Origin: Actinomycetes bacterium
GTDB taxonomy: Bacteria > Actinomycetota > Actinomycetes > S36-B12 > UBA5976
DNA length: 50,957 nucleotides
NCBI GenBank assembly: GCA_021814565.1
Contig: JAKAIC010000003.1
Coordinates: 1 to 50,957, forward strand
Direction of reading: 5' to 3'
Shown: positions 10,794 to 19,123 of the stretch, one piece after another
How positions within the stretch are numbered: the stretch's first letter is position 1
Layout: the number at the start of each line of letters is the position of its first letter
Notes under the pieces: generated by a model
What the model saw: only the letters and a program-made list of their open reading frames with translations
Databases searched by the model: none
What the model was told of the DNA's origin: nothing
Translations under genes and position numbers: made by a program

Positions 10794-10970
10794 TCAGTCC
10801 TCGGAGTCCTCGTCGCGCGCCAACCATGTGGCAAGGCGATCGACGGGTACCTCGAATTCCGGGTTGAGATCAGTGAATTCGCGCAACTTGTCGGCGAGCC
10901 AACCCAGGCTCACCGTGTCGTCACCGCGTCGTTCCTCGAGCTCCTCGATGCCACGATCCGTGAAGTACAT
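10794..10970 (-). CDS. Small conserved actinobacterial protein (DUF6104-like), 58 aa, absent from the supplied ORF track
   Basis: Read by hand: MYFTDRGIEELEERRGDDTVSLGWLADKLREFTDLNPEFEVPVDRLATWLARDEDSED*. Confidence 0.8.
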   Translation of the reverse strand: MYFTDRGIEELEERRGDDTVSLGWLADKLREFTDLNPEFEVPVDRLATWLARDEDSED

Positions 10971-11001
10971 GGGGCGATTGTTGCACTCCTAGGCTTTGGC
11001 C

Positions 11002-12030
11002 ATGCGCTCCTTCGCCAGTGACAACTACGCACCTGCCCACCCCGACGTCCTCGCCGCGCTGCTGGCCGTGAATTCCGGCCACGCCACTGCCTACGGGGCC
11101 GATGAGGTGACGGAAGAGGCCAGGGCCATCATCCGTCGTCATGTCGGTGCGCCTGGGGCCGATGTGCACCTCGTCTTCAACGGCACGGGCGCCAACGTGG
11201 TATCGCTGTCACTGTTCCTGGAGCGCTGGGAGACGGTGATCTGCGCCGATTCCGCCCACATCAACGTCGACGAAGGCGGCGCACCGGAACGGCTGCTCGG
11301 CGTGAAACTCTCCACGCAGCGCACGGCCGACGGCAAGCTGACACCTGAACTCATTGACGCGGCCGTGATCCGCCGCGGAGATGTGCACTTTGCGCAACCA
11401 CGCGTGGTCTCCATCGCGCAGTCCACGGAATGGGGCACGCTCTACTCAGTGGATGAACTGCGTGCCATCGCCGCGGTCACGCATAGACACGGCATGTTCC
11501 TGCACATGGACGGTGCCCGCATCTCCAACGCGGCAGCAGCGCTGGGATGCACCATCGCCGACATCACTTCGGCCGTCGGCGTGGACGTGCTCTCCTTCGG
11601 CGGCACCAAGAACGGCGCCATCGGTGCCGAAGCAGTGGTGGTGCTGACGCCCGGTCGAGCCGATCGCCTGGGCCATCTGGCCAAGCAATCCATGCAGCTC
11701 TCGAGCAAGATGCGGTACAACGCGGCACAGATGGTGGCCATGTTCGAAGGCGACCTGTGGTTGCGCAACGCGTCCCACGCCAATGCCATGGCCGCCCGCC
11801 TGGCGCTGGGGCTGCGGGGCCTGCCCGGCGTCACGCTGATGCAGCCGCAACAGGTGAACTCGCTGTACGTGCAGCTGCCAACCCACACCATAAGGCCGCT
11901 GCAGGCGGCCTTCCACTTCTACGACTGGATCGAAGCGCAATCCATAGTGCGCTTCGTCACCTCTTGGGATACCAGCGCCAGCGAGGTGGATGCCTTCATC
12001 GACGCCATAAGCGTTGCCGTCAGCGGCTGA
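11002..12030 (+). CDS. ltaE: Threonine aldolase family / low-specificity L-threonine aldolase
   Basis: PLP fold: FASDNYAPAHPDVLAAL, GAND-type Lys region VDVLSFGGTKNGAIGAEAVVVL. Confidence 0.85.
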   Translation: MRSFASDNYAPAHPDVLAALLAVNSGHATAYGADEVTEEARAIIRRHVGAPGADVHLVFNGTGANVVSLSLFLERWETVICADSAHINVDEGGAPERLLGVKLSTQRTADGKLTPELIDAAVIRRGDVHFAQPRVVSIAQSTEWGTLYSVDELRAIAAVTHRHGMFLHMDGARISNAAAALGCTIADITSAVGVDVLSFGGTKNGAIGAEAVVVLTPGRADRLGHLAKQSMQLSSKMRYNAAQMVAMFEGDLWLRNASHANAMAARLALGLRGLPGVTLMQPQQVNSLYVQLPTHTIRPLQAAFHFYDWIEAQSIVRFVTSWDTSASEVDAFIDAISVAVSG

Positions 12031-12340
12031 CCCGCGGCCAGCGCACGACGCCCAGCACCTGTGCATCGGAGACAGCCCCGAAGAGCCAGGAATCGGAGTA
12101 CACGCGCCGATCCTGGTTGGCATCGCTCTCCAACCACCAACCCCGCGCATCCCGGTCGGTGATGCGTTTGATGACGTGCTGGCCCGGGCGGTCAGGGCGA
12201 TCGGCCACCACCACATCGCCGATGCGAGGTGGCGCACCGAAGCACACCACAGCCACGCGCCGCAGGCCGCTGAAGGTGGGTCGCATCGAAGGCCCCCGCA
12301 CCAGCACCAACCCCAGGTGCGTGTCCCGAGTTCTGGTCAT
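12020..12340 (-). CDS. sodX: S24/S26-type peptidase, probable nickel-SOD maturation protease
   Basis: VRGPSMRPTFSGLRRVAVVCFGAPPRIGDVVVADRPDRPGQHVIKRITD; divergent from sodN with a 45-bp gap. Confidence 0.8.
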   Translation of the reverse strand: MTRTRDTHLGLVLVRGPSMRPTFSGLRRVAVVCFGAPPRIGDVVVADRPDRPGQHVIKRITDRDARGWWLESDANQDRRVYSDSWLFGAVSDAQVLGVVRWPRVSR

Positions 12341-12385
12341 ACGGGTAGTCTGCTGCATAGGTCGAACGTCCCACTGGAGGTACCA

Positions 12386-12769
12386 ATGCTTCTTTCCGTC
12401 GCTCACGCACATTGTGATCTGCCCTGCGGTGTCTACGACCCCGCTCAGGCCAGGCTTGAGGCGCAATCCGTCAAGGCCTGCATGGAGAAATACCATGCAT
12501 CCAACGACCCCGAATTCAAGGCGCGCGCCATCTCCATCAAGGAGGAGCGCTCGCACATGGTGAAGGAGCACCTGTGGGTGCTCTGGACCGACTACTTCAA
12601 GGCCCCGCACTTCGAGCAGTACCCGCAACTGCACGGCCTCTTCAATGAAGCTACCAAGCTGGCCGGCGCCGCGGGCACCAAGGGCACGGTGGATGTGGCA
12701 GTCGCCGACAACCTGCTCACCAAGATCGACGCCATCGCCGAGATCTTCTGGGCGACGAAGAAGGCCTGA
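12386..12769 (+). CDS. sodN: Nickel superoxide dismutase
   Basis: Ni-hook motif HCDLPCGVYDPAQARLEAQSVKAC; C-terminal IDAIAEIFWATKKA. Confidence 0.96.
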   Translation: MLLSVAHAHCDLPCGVYDPAQARLEAQSVKACMEKYHASNDPEFKARAISIKEERSHMVKEHLWVLWTDYFKAPHFEQYPQLHGLFNEATKLAGAAGTKGTVDVAVADNLLTKIDAIAEIFWATKKA

Positions 12770-12810
12770 CCGGCCCTGATTGGCGCCCGGCGGCGCCCCA
12801 CCAGCAGACA

Positions 12811-12851
12811 CACGAGAGGGCCGCACCCAACCCAGTTGCGGCCCTCTCGTG
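12811..12851. terminator. Bidirectional hairpin terminator between convergent sodN and rhodanese genes
   Basis: 15-bp perfect inverted repeat CACGAGAGGGCCGCA ... TGCGGCCCTCTCGTG. Confidence 0.8.
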
Positions 12852-12860
12852 CGTCCGGCG

Positions 12861-13271
12861 TCAACTCGTGACGAGTGCGCCGCCCGCGGCCTCCCAGGCG
12901 ATGATGCCGCCGTCGAGGTTGTAGATGTTGCCGAAGCCGGCATCAGCCATAGCCGAGGTGGCGACAGCGGAGCGTCGGCCGCTGTGGCAATACACGGCGT
13001 AGGTCTTGGTCTTGTCCAGCTTGGCGATGTCCGAGGTGAAGGTGCTGCCCTCGAGGTCGATGTTGATGGCTCCAGCGATGTGACCGGCCGCGTACTCGGC
13101 GGGCGTGCGCACATCCACCACGGTGACGCCCGCCGCCCGTGCCTGCTTGGCGAAGTCGGCGACACCCACCGTGTTGACCTGGCTGCCGCCACCGCAGGCA
13201 GCCAGGGTGAGGGCAGCCAGTAGGCCAACCATGGCCAAGGCAGCCCGGCGCAGGGAAGTCGTCGTGTACAT
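12861..13271 (-). CDS. Rhodanese-like domain lipoprotein
   Basis: Signal peptide with lipobox LAAC; rhodanese active loop CHSGRRS. Confidence 0.9.
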   Translation of the reverse strand: MYTTTSLRRAALAMVGLLAALTLAACGGGSQVNTVGVADFAKQARAAGVTVVDVRTPAEYAAGHIAGAINIDLEGSTFTSDIAKLDKTKTYAVYCHSGRRSAVATSAMADAGFGNIYNLDGGIIAWEAAGGALVTS

Positions 13272-13285
13272 ACCCCCTAGGGTAT
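13270..13285. promoter_or_regulatory. CsoR/CstR-family-like operator palindrome
   Basis: ATACCCCCTAGGGTAT overlapping the rhodanese start codon; closely similar to 29138-29155. Confidence 0.55.
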
Positions 13286-13335
13286 ACTGAATCCAAGCTC
13301 AGCGCATCCCGGCGCCCGCGTTCGGAGGAATATCC

Positions 13336-13521
13336 ATGTGCACTCGCACCACCTGTCGTGTCTGCAACAAGCCCACCTGGACCGGTTGCGGCCAGCACAA
13401 GGAAATGGTGCTCGCAGGAGTGCCCAAGGGTCAGCGCTGCAAGTGCACCGCAGCCGACATCGCAGCCTGGCGGGCCGCCAACAAGCGTCCGCTGTTCGGC
13501 AAGCTCTTCAGCCGCAAGTAG
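13336..13521 (+). CDS. Small Cys-rich conserved protein (61 aa)
   Basis: MCTRTTCRVCNKPTWTGCGQHKEMVLAGVPKGQRCKC; divergent from the rhodanese gene; SD-like ggagg before ATG. Confidence 0.75.
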   Translation: MCTRTTCRVCNKPTWTGCGQHKEMVLAGVPKGQRCKCTAADIAAWRAANKRPLFGKLFSRK

Positions 13522-13542
13522 CCGTTGCCGGGCGCCAACTGC

Positions 13543-13944
13543 TCAGCGGAGCGACTCCCGTGAGGCCGGGGCCAGGGCACTGCCGGCGGCGATCAGGGCC
13601 ACCACTGCCACCACTACGCCCAGCACACGGGTCGCGTTCCCCAGCAACAAGGGTTGCGCCACCACCAATGCGAATGCCTGCACCAGCAGGAAGGGCGTGA
13701 GTCCGGCCCGCCTCCTCCGCACCAGCACGGTCGTCACTATGCCCATGAGGGTGGCGAAGGCGGCGTAGAGCACGGTCAGCACGCTGGGGGCCAGATCGGC
13801 GCCAGATCCCGAGATGCCAGATGTCGAACCCGTGGTCTCGAAGGCGCGGATGGAGATGCCGTAGCTGATCACGGCCAGCGCCTCGAGGTAACCGAGGACA
13901 CCTGCGATTCGCAGTCCGGTCGGCAAGGAGGCGAAGGCTGGCAT
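13543..13944 (-). CDS. Integral membrane protein, hypothetical
   Basis: Four hydrophobic segments; start MPAFASLPTGLRIAGVLGYLEAL. Confidence 0.65.
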   Translation of the reverse strand: MPAFASLPTGLRIAGVLGYLEALAVISYGISIRAFETTGSTSGISGSGADLAPSVLTVLYAAFATLMGIVTTVLVRRRRAGLTPFLLVQAFALVVAQPLLLGNATRVLGVVVAVVALIAAGSALAPASRESLR

Positions 13945-13972
13945 CCCCGAACAGTAGAAGTACGCTCCAGGG

Positions 13973-14917
13973 GTGTCCACGCTGGTGATCGTGAATCCCA
14001 ACGCCACGGCCATCCAGCCCTCCGTGCTCGGAGTCGTGGTCGAGGCCCTCACCAGCTTGGGCGAGATCCGGGTGCGCACCACGGAGTCGCGTGACGAGGC
14101 CTATGCAGCAGCCGCGGCCGCCGTCCATGACGGCACCGATGTGCTGGTGGCGCTCGGTGGCGACGGCACGGTCAACGAGATCGTCAACGGCCTGCTCTCG
14201 CACGGCCCCAATGCCGGGGCTCCGGCCCTGGCTGTGGTGCCCGCAGGCCATGCCAACGTCTTCGCCAGGGTGCTCGGCTTCCCCAACGATCCGGTGGAGG
14301 CCACCTCCCTGCTGATCGACGGCATCCGCTCCGGGCGACTGGACACCGTGAACGTGGGGCGTGCCGACGAGCGCTATTTCCTGTGCTCCGCCGGGTTGGG
14401 GCTCGATGCCGAGGTGCTGGACCGGGTCGAGCGACAGCGAGCCCGGGGCGTCCGCGCCTCGGTGCCGCTCTATGTCGCTTCCGGGGTGCTGGCCCACGCC
14501 ACGCGCAGTTCCCACAGCGAGGCGCCGATGCGAGTGGAGTTCCCCGACCGCCGGCCGCTCACCCATGTCTTCAGCATCATCGTGCAGAACGCCCCGGTCT
14601 GGACCTACTTCGGGGCCATTCCCGTCACCTTCGCGCCCGATGCCGGCCTCCACGACGGGCTGTCGGTGTACGGCGTGCGCTCGCTGGACGTGCTCTCCGT
14701 CAGCAACCACCTGGCTCGGGCGGCACTGGCTCCCTCCCGGCTGGACTCCGAAGCGGTTGCCAGCGATGTGGAGTCCTTCGTCGTGCACGCGACGGTGCCC
14801 ATCCCCCTGCAGCTCGACGGAGATGTCATCGGCGATCGCAGCGAGGTGCACTTCCGGCTGGTTCGGGACGCGCTGCGCGTCGTCACGGCCACCCCTATTT
14901 CGGGTGATTTGACATGA
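13973..14917 (+). CDS. Diacylglycerol/lipid kinase family protein
   Basis: IVNPNA, ALGGDGTVNEIVNGL, VPAGHANVFARVLGFP motifs of DAGK catalytic domain. Confidence 0.88.
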   Translation: MSTLVIVNPNATAIQPSVLGVVVEALTSLGEIRVRTTESRDEAYAAAAAAVHDGTDVLVALGGDGTVNEIVNGLLSHGPNAGAPALAVVPAGHANVFARVLGFPNDPVEATSLLIDGIRSGRLDTVNVGRADERYFLCSAGLGLDAEVLDRVERQRARGVRASVPLYVASGVLAHATRSSHSEAPMRVEFPDRRPLTHVFSIIVQNAPVWTYFGAIPVTFAPDAGLHDGLSVYGVRSLDVLSVSNHLARAALAPSRLDSEAVASDVESFVVHATVPIPLQLDGDVIGDRSEVHFRLVRDALRVVTATPISGDLT

Positions 14918-15055
14918 TTTCCGAGGGTTGAGGCAGCTGTCGTCGTTATCTGAATGTGACCTATCCCACGACGACTCCACGCAAATTCCCTGTTAAGGCC
15001 GTTGGTTTCGGTAGCCAAACGTGTGAGGCTGTGCGCTTGCAGGTCATCCCCAGAA

Positions 15056-15082
15056 GGGAATTGCCTGCCTACTTGGGACGTT
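15056..15082 (+). promoter_or_regulatory. SigR/SigH-type promoter upstream of whiB
   Basis: GGGAAT-N18-GTT (gggaat tgcctgcctacttgggac gtt). Confidence 0.55.
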
Positions 15083-15148
15083 AACGCTGAGGCAAACGGC
15101 TGCAGCGGACTTCCCCCCGGCCGCTCGGCCGCACCCAAGGAGGACGCG

Positions 15149-15406
15149 ATGGATTGGCGCCACAATGCCGCCTGCCGCGACGAAGACCCCGAGTTGTTCT
15201 TCCCCATCGGGAACACGGGCCCGGCGCTGCTGCAAATTGAGGAAGCGAAGGCGGTCTGCCGTCGCTGCACGGTGGTGGAGACCTGCCTGGCCTGGGCCAT
15301 CGAATCAGGTCAGGATGCCGGTGTCTGGGGCGGCCTCTCCGAGGACGAGCGCCGTGCCCTCAAGCGTCGCAACCAGCGCGCCCGCGCGGCCATGCGCGCC
15401 CTCTGA
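15149..15406 (+). CDS. whiB1: WhiB-family iron-sulfur regulator (WhiB1-like)
   Basis: MDWRHNAACRDEDPELFFP, CRRCTVVETCLAWAIESGQDAGVWGGLSEDERR; SD aggag upstream. Confidence 0.92.
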   Translation: MDWRHNAACRDEDPELFFPIGNTGPALLQIEEAKAVCRRCTVVETCLAWAIESGQDAGVWGGLSEDERRALKRRNQRARAAMRAL

Positions 15407-15421
15407 GTCTCGAACTCGTGC

Positions 15422-15445
15422 AACGGCCGCCTTCGGGCGGCCGTT
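15422..15445. terminator. Hairpin terminator with TTCG loop between convergent whiB and kinase genes
   Basis: AACGGCCGCC-TTCG-GGCGGCCGTT. Confidence 0.8.
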
Positions 15446-15451
15446 CTGCGT

Positions 15452-16885
15452 TCAGCTGGCCAGGGGCACGTCGATGGTGGCCCGGGTGCCGCCTGCCGGT
15501 CCCTGTCCCACGGTGAGGGTGCCGTGCAGCTCCCCGGTCACCAGGGAACGCACGATGCTCAATCCCAGTCCCTCTGTGGCGTCGGCCACGCCCGGGCCAT
15601 CATCATCCACATGGATGACCAGGCGTTCGCCGCGAATCGACGTGATGCGCACCGCGCCGCCGACGCGTGCCAGCAGGCCGTGCTCCACGGCATTGCCGAT
15701 GAGCTCCGCGAGCGACATGGCGAGGGGTGTCGCACGCTCGGCTTCAAGGCTGCCCACGGTGCCGACGCGCAAGATGGTGCCACCGCCGTCGATCAGATCC
15801 CGTGCCATGGAGATAACCCGGTCGATGACCTCGTCGAAGTCCACACTGGCCCCCGGCTCATGGGCGAGAGACTCGTGCACGATGGCGATGGCCCCGACAC
15901 GACGCACAGCCTCCTGGAGTTCCATGCGCACTTCATCGGAACTGGATCGACGCGCCTGTAGCCGCAGCATGGAGGCCACCGTCTGCAGGTTGTTCTTCAC
16001 CCGGTGATGGATCTCGCGGATGGTCGCGTCCTTGGAGAGCAGGGCTTGCTCGCGGCGCCGGATGTCGCTCACATCGCGCAGGAGCACCACCGCACCATCC
16101 GGTGTCGCGTTGCGGATCAAGGGGATGCCACGCAGGGTGACCACCGCATCCCGGTACTCGATTTCCGCCTCTCCCGCTGCTCGCCCCTGTGCTATCGACA
16201 CCAACGCCTCATTGGTGGTCCCGGTCTTCTGCAACAGCCGCGAGAGCGTGGCTGCCAGATTGGCGCCCGTGATCTCGGTGGAGATGCCGAGACGATGACA
16301 TGCCGACTGCGCGTTGGGAGACGCGTACGTGACGGTGCCTCCGGCATCGATGCGGAAACAGCCGTCGCCGACACGGGGCGGGCTGTCCGTGAGCGCCACC
16401 CCCTCACCCAGTGGGAAGAGCCCCTCGCGCGCCATCGCTGCCAGGGCGTCGAAGGCATCGAGGTACATGCGCTCGAGCGCGCCGTCAGCGCGAGCCTCCA
16501 CGCTGGAACGTCGTTCGATGACAGCGACGACGGTTCCTTCCAGGATGACCGGGAAGGCTTCGTCGCCACGCGGGACACGCGGCTGCTCGGGGCGTCGGTC
16601 CGTGGCCGGCCAGCGCGTTGAGGCGGCACGGTCCAACCCCGCATTGCGGCCCTTGGGCAGGAAGGTGCCGACCATGTCGTCGGGCAGGCGGGTGGGGCCG
16701 GTGGTGGGCCGCACCTGGGCCGCGGCCACGAATCCGCCGCTGTTCCAGGTGGGAATCCAGAGCACGAGGTCGGCGAAGCCGAGATCGGCCAGCAGCGTCC
16801 ACTCCGACACCAAGGCCTGCAGATGCGCAATGGCGGCATCACCCAGATCAGTACGGTCGCGGGCCAGTTCAGCGATGCTCGCCAT
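15452..16885 (-). CDS. pdtaS: Sensor histidine kinase, HisKA_2 type (PdtaS-like)
   Basis: PAS-like centre and DATIREIHHRVKNNLQTVASMLRLQARR; next to whiB and biotin carrier protein as in mycobacteria. Confidence 0.88.
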   Translation of the reverse strand: MASIAELARDRTDLGDAAIAHLQALVSEWTLLADLGFADLVLWIPTWNSGGFVAAAQVRPTTGPTRLPDDMVGTFLPKGRNAGLDRAASTRWPATDRRPEQPRVPRGDEAFPVILEGTVVAVIERRSSVEARADGALERMYLDAFDALAAMAREGLFPLGEGVALTDSPPRVGDGCFRIDAGGTVTYASPNAQSACHRLGISTEITGANLAATLSRLLQKTGTTNEALVSIAQGRAAGEAEIEYRDAVVTLRGIPLIRNATPDGAVVLLRDVSDIRRREQALLSKDATIREIHHRVKNNLQTVASMLRLQARRSSSDEVRMELQEAVRRVGAIAIVHESLAHEPGASVDFDEVIDRVISMARDLIDGGGTILRVGTVGSLEAERATPLAMSLAELIGNAVEHGLLARVGGAVRITSIRGERLVIHVDDDGPGVADATEGLGLSIVRSLVTGELHGTLTVGQGPAGGTRATIDVPLAS

Positions 16886-16943
16886 GACGGGAGCGTACGG
16901 CCGACTGGCTGGTACGGGACACATGTGCAACGGTACGTCGGTG

Positions 16944-17162
16944 ATGGTTGCGGTGCATGCAGACATGGTGGCCAGCGTGCTCGTGGTCTATGCCCAGCCC
17001 GGTGCTGCTGTCGAGGTCGGCGACACCCTGCTGCTACTGGAGAGCATGAAGATGGAGATCCCGGTCATCGCAGAGCATGCGGGGCAGGTGCGCGAGGTGC
17101 GCGTGGAGCCCGGATTCGTGGTCCAGGAGGGCGATGTGCTGGTCACGCTGGAGTCCCGCTAG
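16944..17162 (+). CDS. Small biotin/lipoyl-attachment carrier protein
   Basis: 72 aa with LESMKMEIPV biotinylation motif. Confidence 0.88.
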   Translation: MVAVHADMVASVLVVYAQPGAAVEVGDTLLLLESMKMEIPVIAEHAGQVREVRVEPGFVVQEGDVLVTLESR

Positions 17163-17206
17163 ACTGCACCACCTGCAGGCGAGTGCTTGCGATGTTTGGA
17201 GACACC

Positions 17207-17281
17207 ATGAGCAAGCGTGCGCGCAAGAAGCGTGATCGCAAGAAGAAAGCCGCTAACCACGGCAAGCGACCCCGCGCCTGA
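17207..17281 (+). CDS. Ribosomal protein bL37-like (AURKAIP1/COX24 domain), 24 aa, absent from the supplied ORF track
   Basis: MSKRARKKRDRKKKAANHGKRPRA*, matches the remembered bL37 pattern (..RKKRDRK..ANHGKRP.A). Confidence 0.88.
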   Translation: MSKRARKKRDRKKKAANHGKRPRA

Positions 17282-17285
17282 TGAC

Positions 17286-17318
17286 AGACCCCGCTCCGTG
17301 AGCGGGGTCTTCTTCTTT
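17286..17318 (+). terminator. Rho-independent terminator
   Basis: AGACCCCGCT-CCGTG-AGCGGGGTCT followed by tcttcttt. Confidence 0.88.
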
Positions 17319-17325
17319 CCGGGGA

Positions 17326-17616
17326 TCAGTCCTCGGAGATGCGGGTTTCCCGGACGGTTATGTCCTCGCTGTGGATTTCCGTGAGCCGTTGCATGACCCG
17401 GTAGCGGAGGTCGTCGGGCGCATGACAACCGCAGGCACGAGCCACCAGCTTCTGGATGAGCTTGGCCTGGGTCAGGAGATCGCTGCACGGGGGACATTCA
17501 CGGAAATGCTGTTCCAGCAGGGCCACATCGTCGTTCGTGAGCTCGCGATCAAGGTACTCGTCGAGGTGGGCGTCCACTTCCGCGCACGGCGTCGCGTGGG
17601 GGTTACCGCAACTCAT
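17326..17616 (-). CDS. rsrA: Zinc-binding anti-sigma factor (RsrA/RshA-like)
   Basis: [12 protein letters not shown] (HxxxCxxC) motif; start overlaps upstream sigma gene stop. Confidence 0.88.
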   Translation of the reverse strand: MSCGNPHATPCAEVDAHLDEYLDRELTNDDVALLEQHFRECPPCSDLLTQAKLIQKLVARACGCHAPDDLRYRVMQRLTEIHSEDITVRETRISED

Positions 17617-18320
17617 GACCGCACCTCCTCATCGCGCAGCAGGCCCAGCTCGCGGGCGTGGTCGGCCAGTGATTCGCGCAGGCGCTTGCGTCCGCGATGG
17701 ATGCGTGACATCACGGTGCCCGTAGGAGTGTGCATGATTTCGGCGATCTCCGCGTAGGAGAAGCCTTCGACGTCAGCGAGGTACACCGCAGTACGGAATT
17801 CATCGGGCAGCGCCTTGAGGGCGTCAAGCACATCACCGTCGGGAAGCTTGTCGAGCACGACTTCCTCAGCCGAGGGCAGCGCCGTGCGCGCATTGGACTC
17901 CATGCGCGAGACCTGCCAGTCCTCCATGTCGTCCGTGGAGGTGAGCAGCGGCTCACGCCGCTTCTTGCGGTAGTCGGAGATGAAGGTGTTCTGCATGATG
18001 CGGAACAGCCAGGCCTTGAGATTGGTGCCGTCCTGGTACTGGTTGAAGGCCTTGTACGCCTTCATCATGGTGTCCTGGACGAGATCCTCGGCCTCGGTTG
18101 GATTCGAGGTGAAGCGCATGGCGCCCGCATACAGGGCGTCAAGGTATTGGAGGGCATCGCGCTCGAAGCGGGCCTCGCGTTGGGCTTCGGTTTCCATCGG
18201 CCAAGAGCCTACGCGGTCATCCACATGCCCCGCCCACAGCGATCTCTGGAGTTGGTCCGAGACCTGCTGGCAGGAAAGGCGGGGAGTCCCCTGGTCGAGC
18301 AGATTCGCCGGCTCAGACAT
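17613..18320 (-). CDS. sigR: ECF sigma factor SigR/SigH family (alternative internal start at 18197)
   Basis: [48 protein letters not shown] and region 4 [32 protein letters not shown]. Confidence 0.92.
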   Translation of the reverse strand: MSEPANLLDQGTPRLSCQQVSDQLQRSLWAGHVDDRVGSWPMETEAQREARFERDALQYLDALYAGAMRFTSNPTEAEDLVQDTMMKAYKAFNQYQDGTNLKAWLFRIMQNTFISDYRKKRREPLLTSTDDMEDWQVSRMESNARTALPSAEEVVLDKLPDGDVLDALKALPDEFRTAVYLADVEGFSYAEIAEIMHTPTGTVMSRIHRGRKRLRESLADHARELGLLRDEEVRS

Positions 18321-18344
18321 GGGCCTCCTTCCATCACGGAAAGG

Positions 18345-18372
18345 AACGATAGGCCGGGGTCGGCCTATTCCC
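18345..18372 (-). promoter_or_regulatory. SigR-type autoregulatory promoter
   Basis: Minus strand GGGAAT-AGGCCGACCCCGGCCTATC(N19)-GTT directly upstream of the 18320 start. Confidence 0.7.
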
Positions 18373-18373
18373 G

Positions 18374-19090
18374 TCAGAAGAGGAGCGCTTGTTCCGGGCT
18401 GGGCGCAGGCGGCGGCTCCATCGGCTCGATGAGCGAGGGATCGTTGTTCCGGACCTGGCTCACCGCCCGGGACACACGCCAGGCCTGCACCGTGCCTGCG
18501 GGCGCCGGGCGCAGCAGATGCAGCAACTCCCCGGTCCCGGTGGCCGGATCGAGCCAGGCTGCGAAGTCATCTGGATCGATGAGCACCGGCATGCGGTCGT
18601 GCACATGCACGGTGTCGGGGCTGGCCTCGGTGGTGATGATGGACATGGAGTGGTACACGGCCGCGGGGTTGGATGGATCGGCGTTCGCGGGACGCCAGCG
18701 TTCGCAGATGCCGGCCACGGCGGCCAGCCCGTCCATGCGCGACAGGAACCAGGGCTGCTTACCCGCGCCCTGCCACTCGTACCAACCATCCATCGGTACC
18801 AGGCATCGACGTCGGGCGAACGCGGCCTTGAATGACGGCTTCTCCGCGACGGTCTCCGCGCGGGCGTTGATGAGCCGCGCCGCGCCGCTCACATCACGAC
18901 TCCAGGCTGGCACCAACCCCCAATTGACCACGCGCAGTCGCCGTTCCTGCTCGGGGGCATCGATGATGTAGGTCTCCTGCGTCGGTGCGATGTTGTAATT
19001 GGCAGGAAGCGCGCGCGACTCCGGCACCGCGATGTCGAAGAGCAGTTGCAGCTCCAGCACCTCGCGTGACGCCGCGTACCGACCGCACAT
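18374..19090 (-). CDS. SOS response-associated peptidase (SRAP/YedK/HMCES family)
   Basis: [10 protein letters not shown] catalytic Cys2; [37 protein letters not shown]. Confidence 0.95.
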   Translation of the reverse strand: MCGRYAASREVLELQLLFDIAVPESRALPANYNIAPTQETYIIDAPEQERRLRVVNWGLVPAWSRDVSGAARLINARAETVAEKPSFKAAFARRRCLVPMDGWYEWQGAGKQPWFLSRMDGLAAVAGICERWRPANADPSNPAAVYHSMSIITTEASPDTVHVHDRMPVLIDPDDFAAWLDPATGTGELLHLLRPAPAGTVQAWRVSRAVSQVRNNDPSLIEPMEPPPAPSPEQALLF

Positions 19091-19123
19091 GCGGGCAATG
19101 GTGCCACGACTACCCTTGCCACC

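Noticed and set aside
12020-13228. 402-aa minus-strand ORF spanning sodX, sodN and part of the rhodanese
   Set aside because: Only the last ~107 codons resemble a peptidase; the upstream part is antisense to sodN and out of frame with the rhodanese.
17730-18971. 413-aa plus-strand ORF across sigR and SRAP region
   Set aside because: Antisense to two well-supported genes and includes their promoter region; codon-bias artefact.
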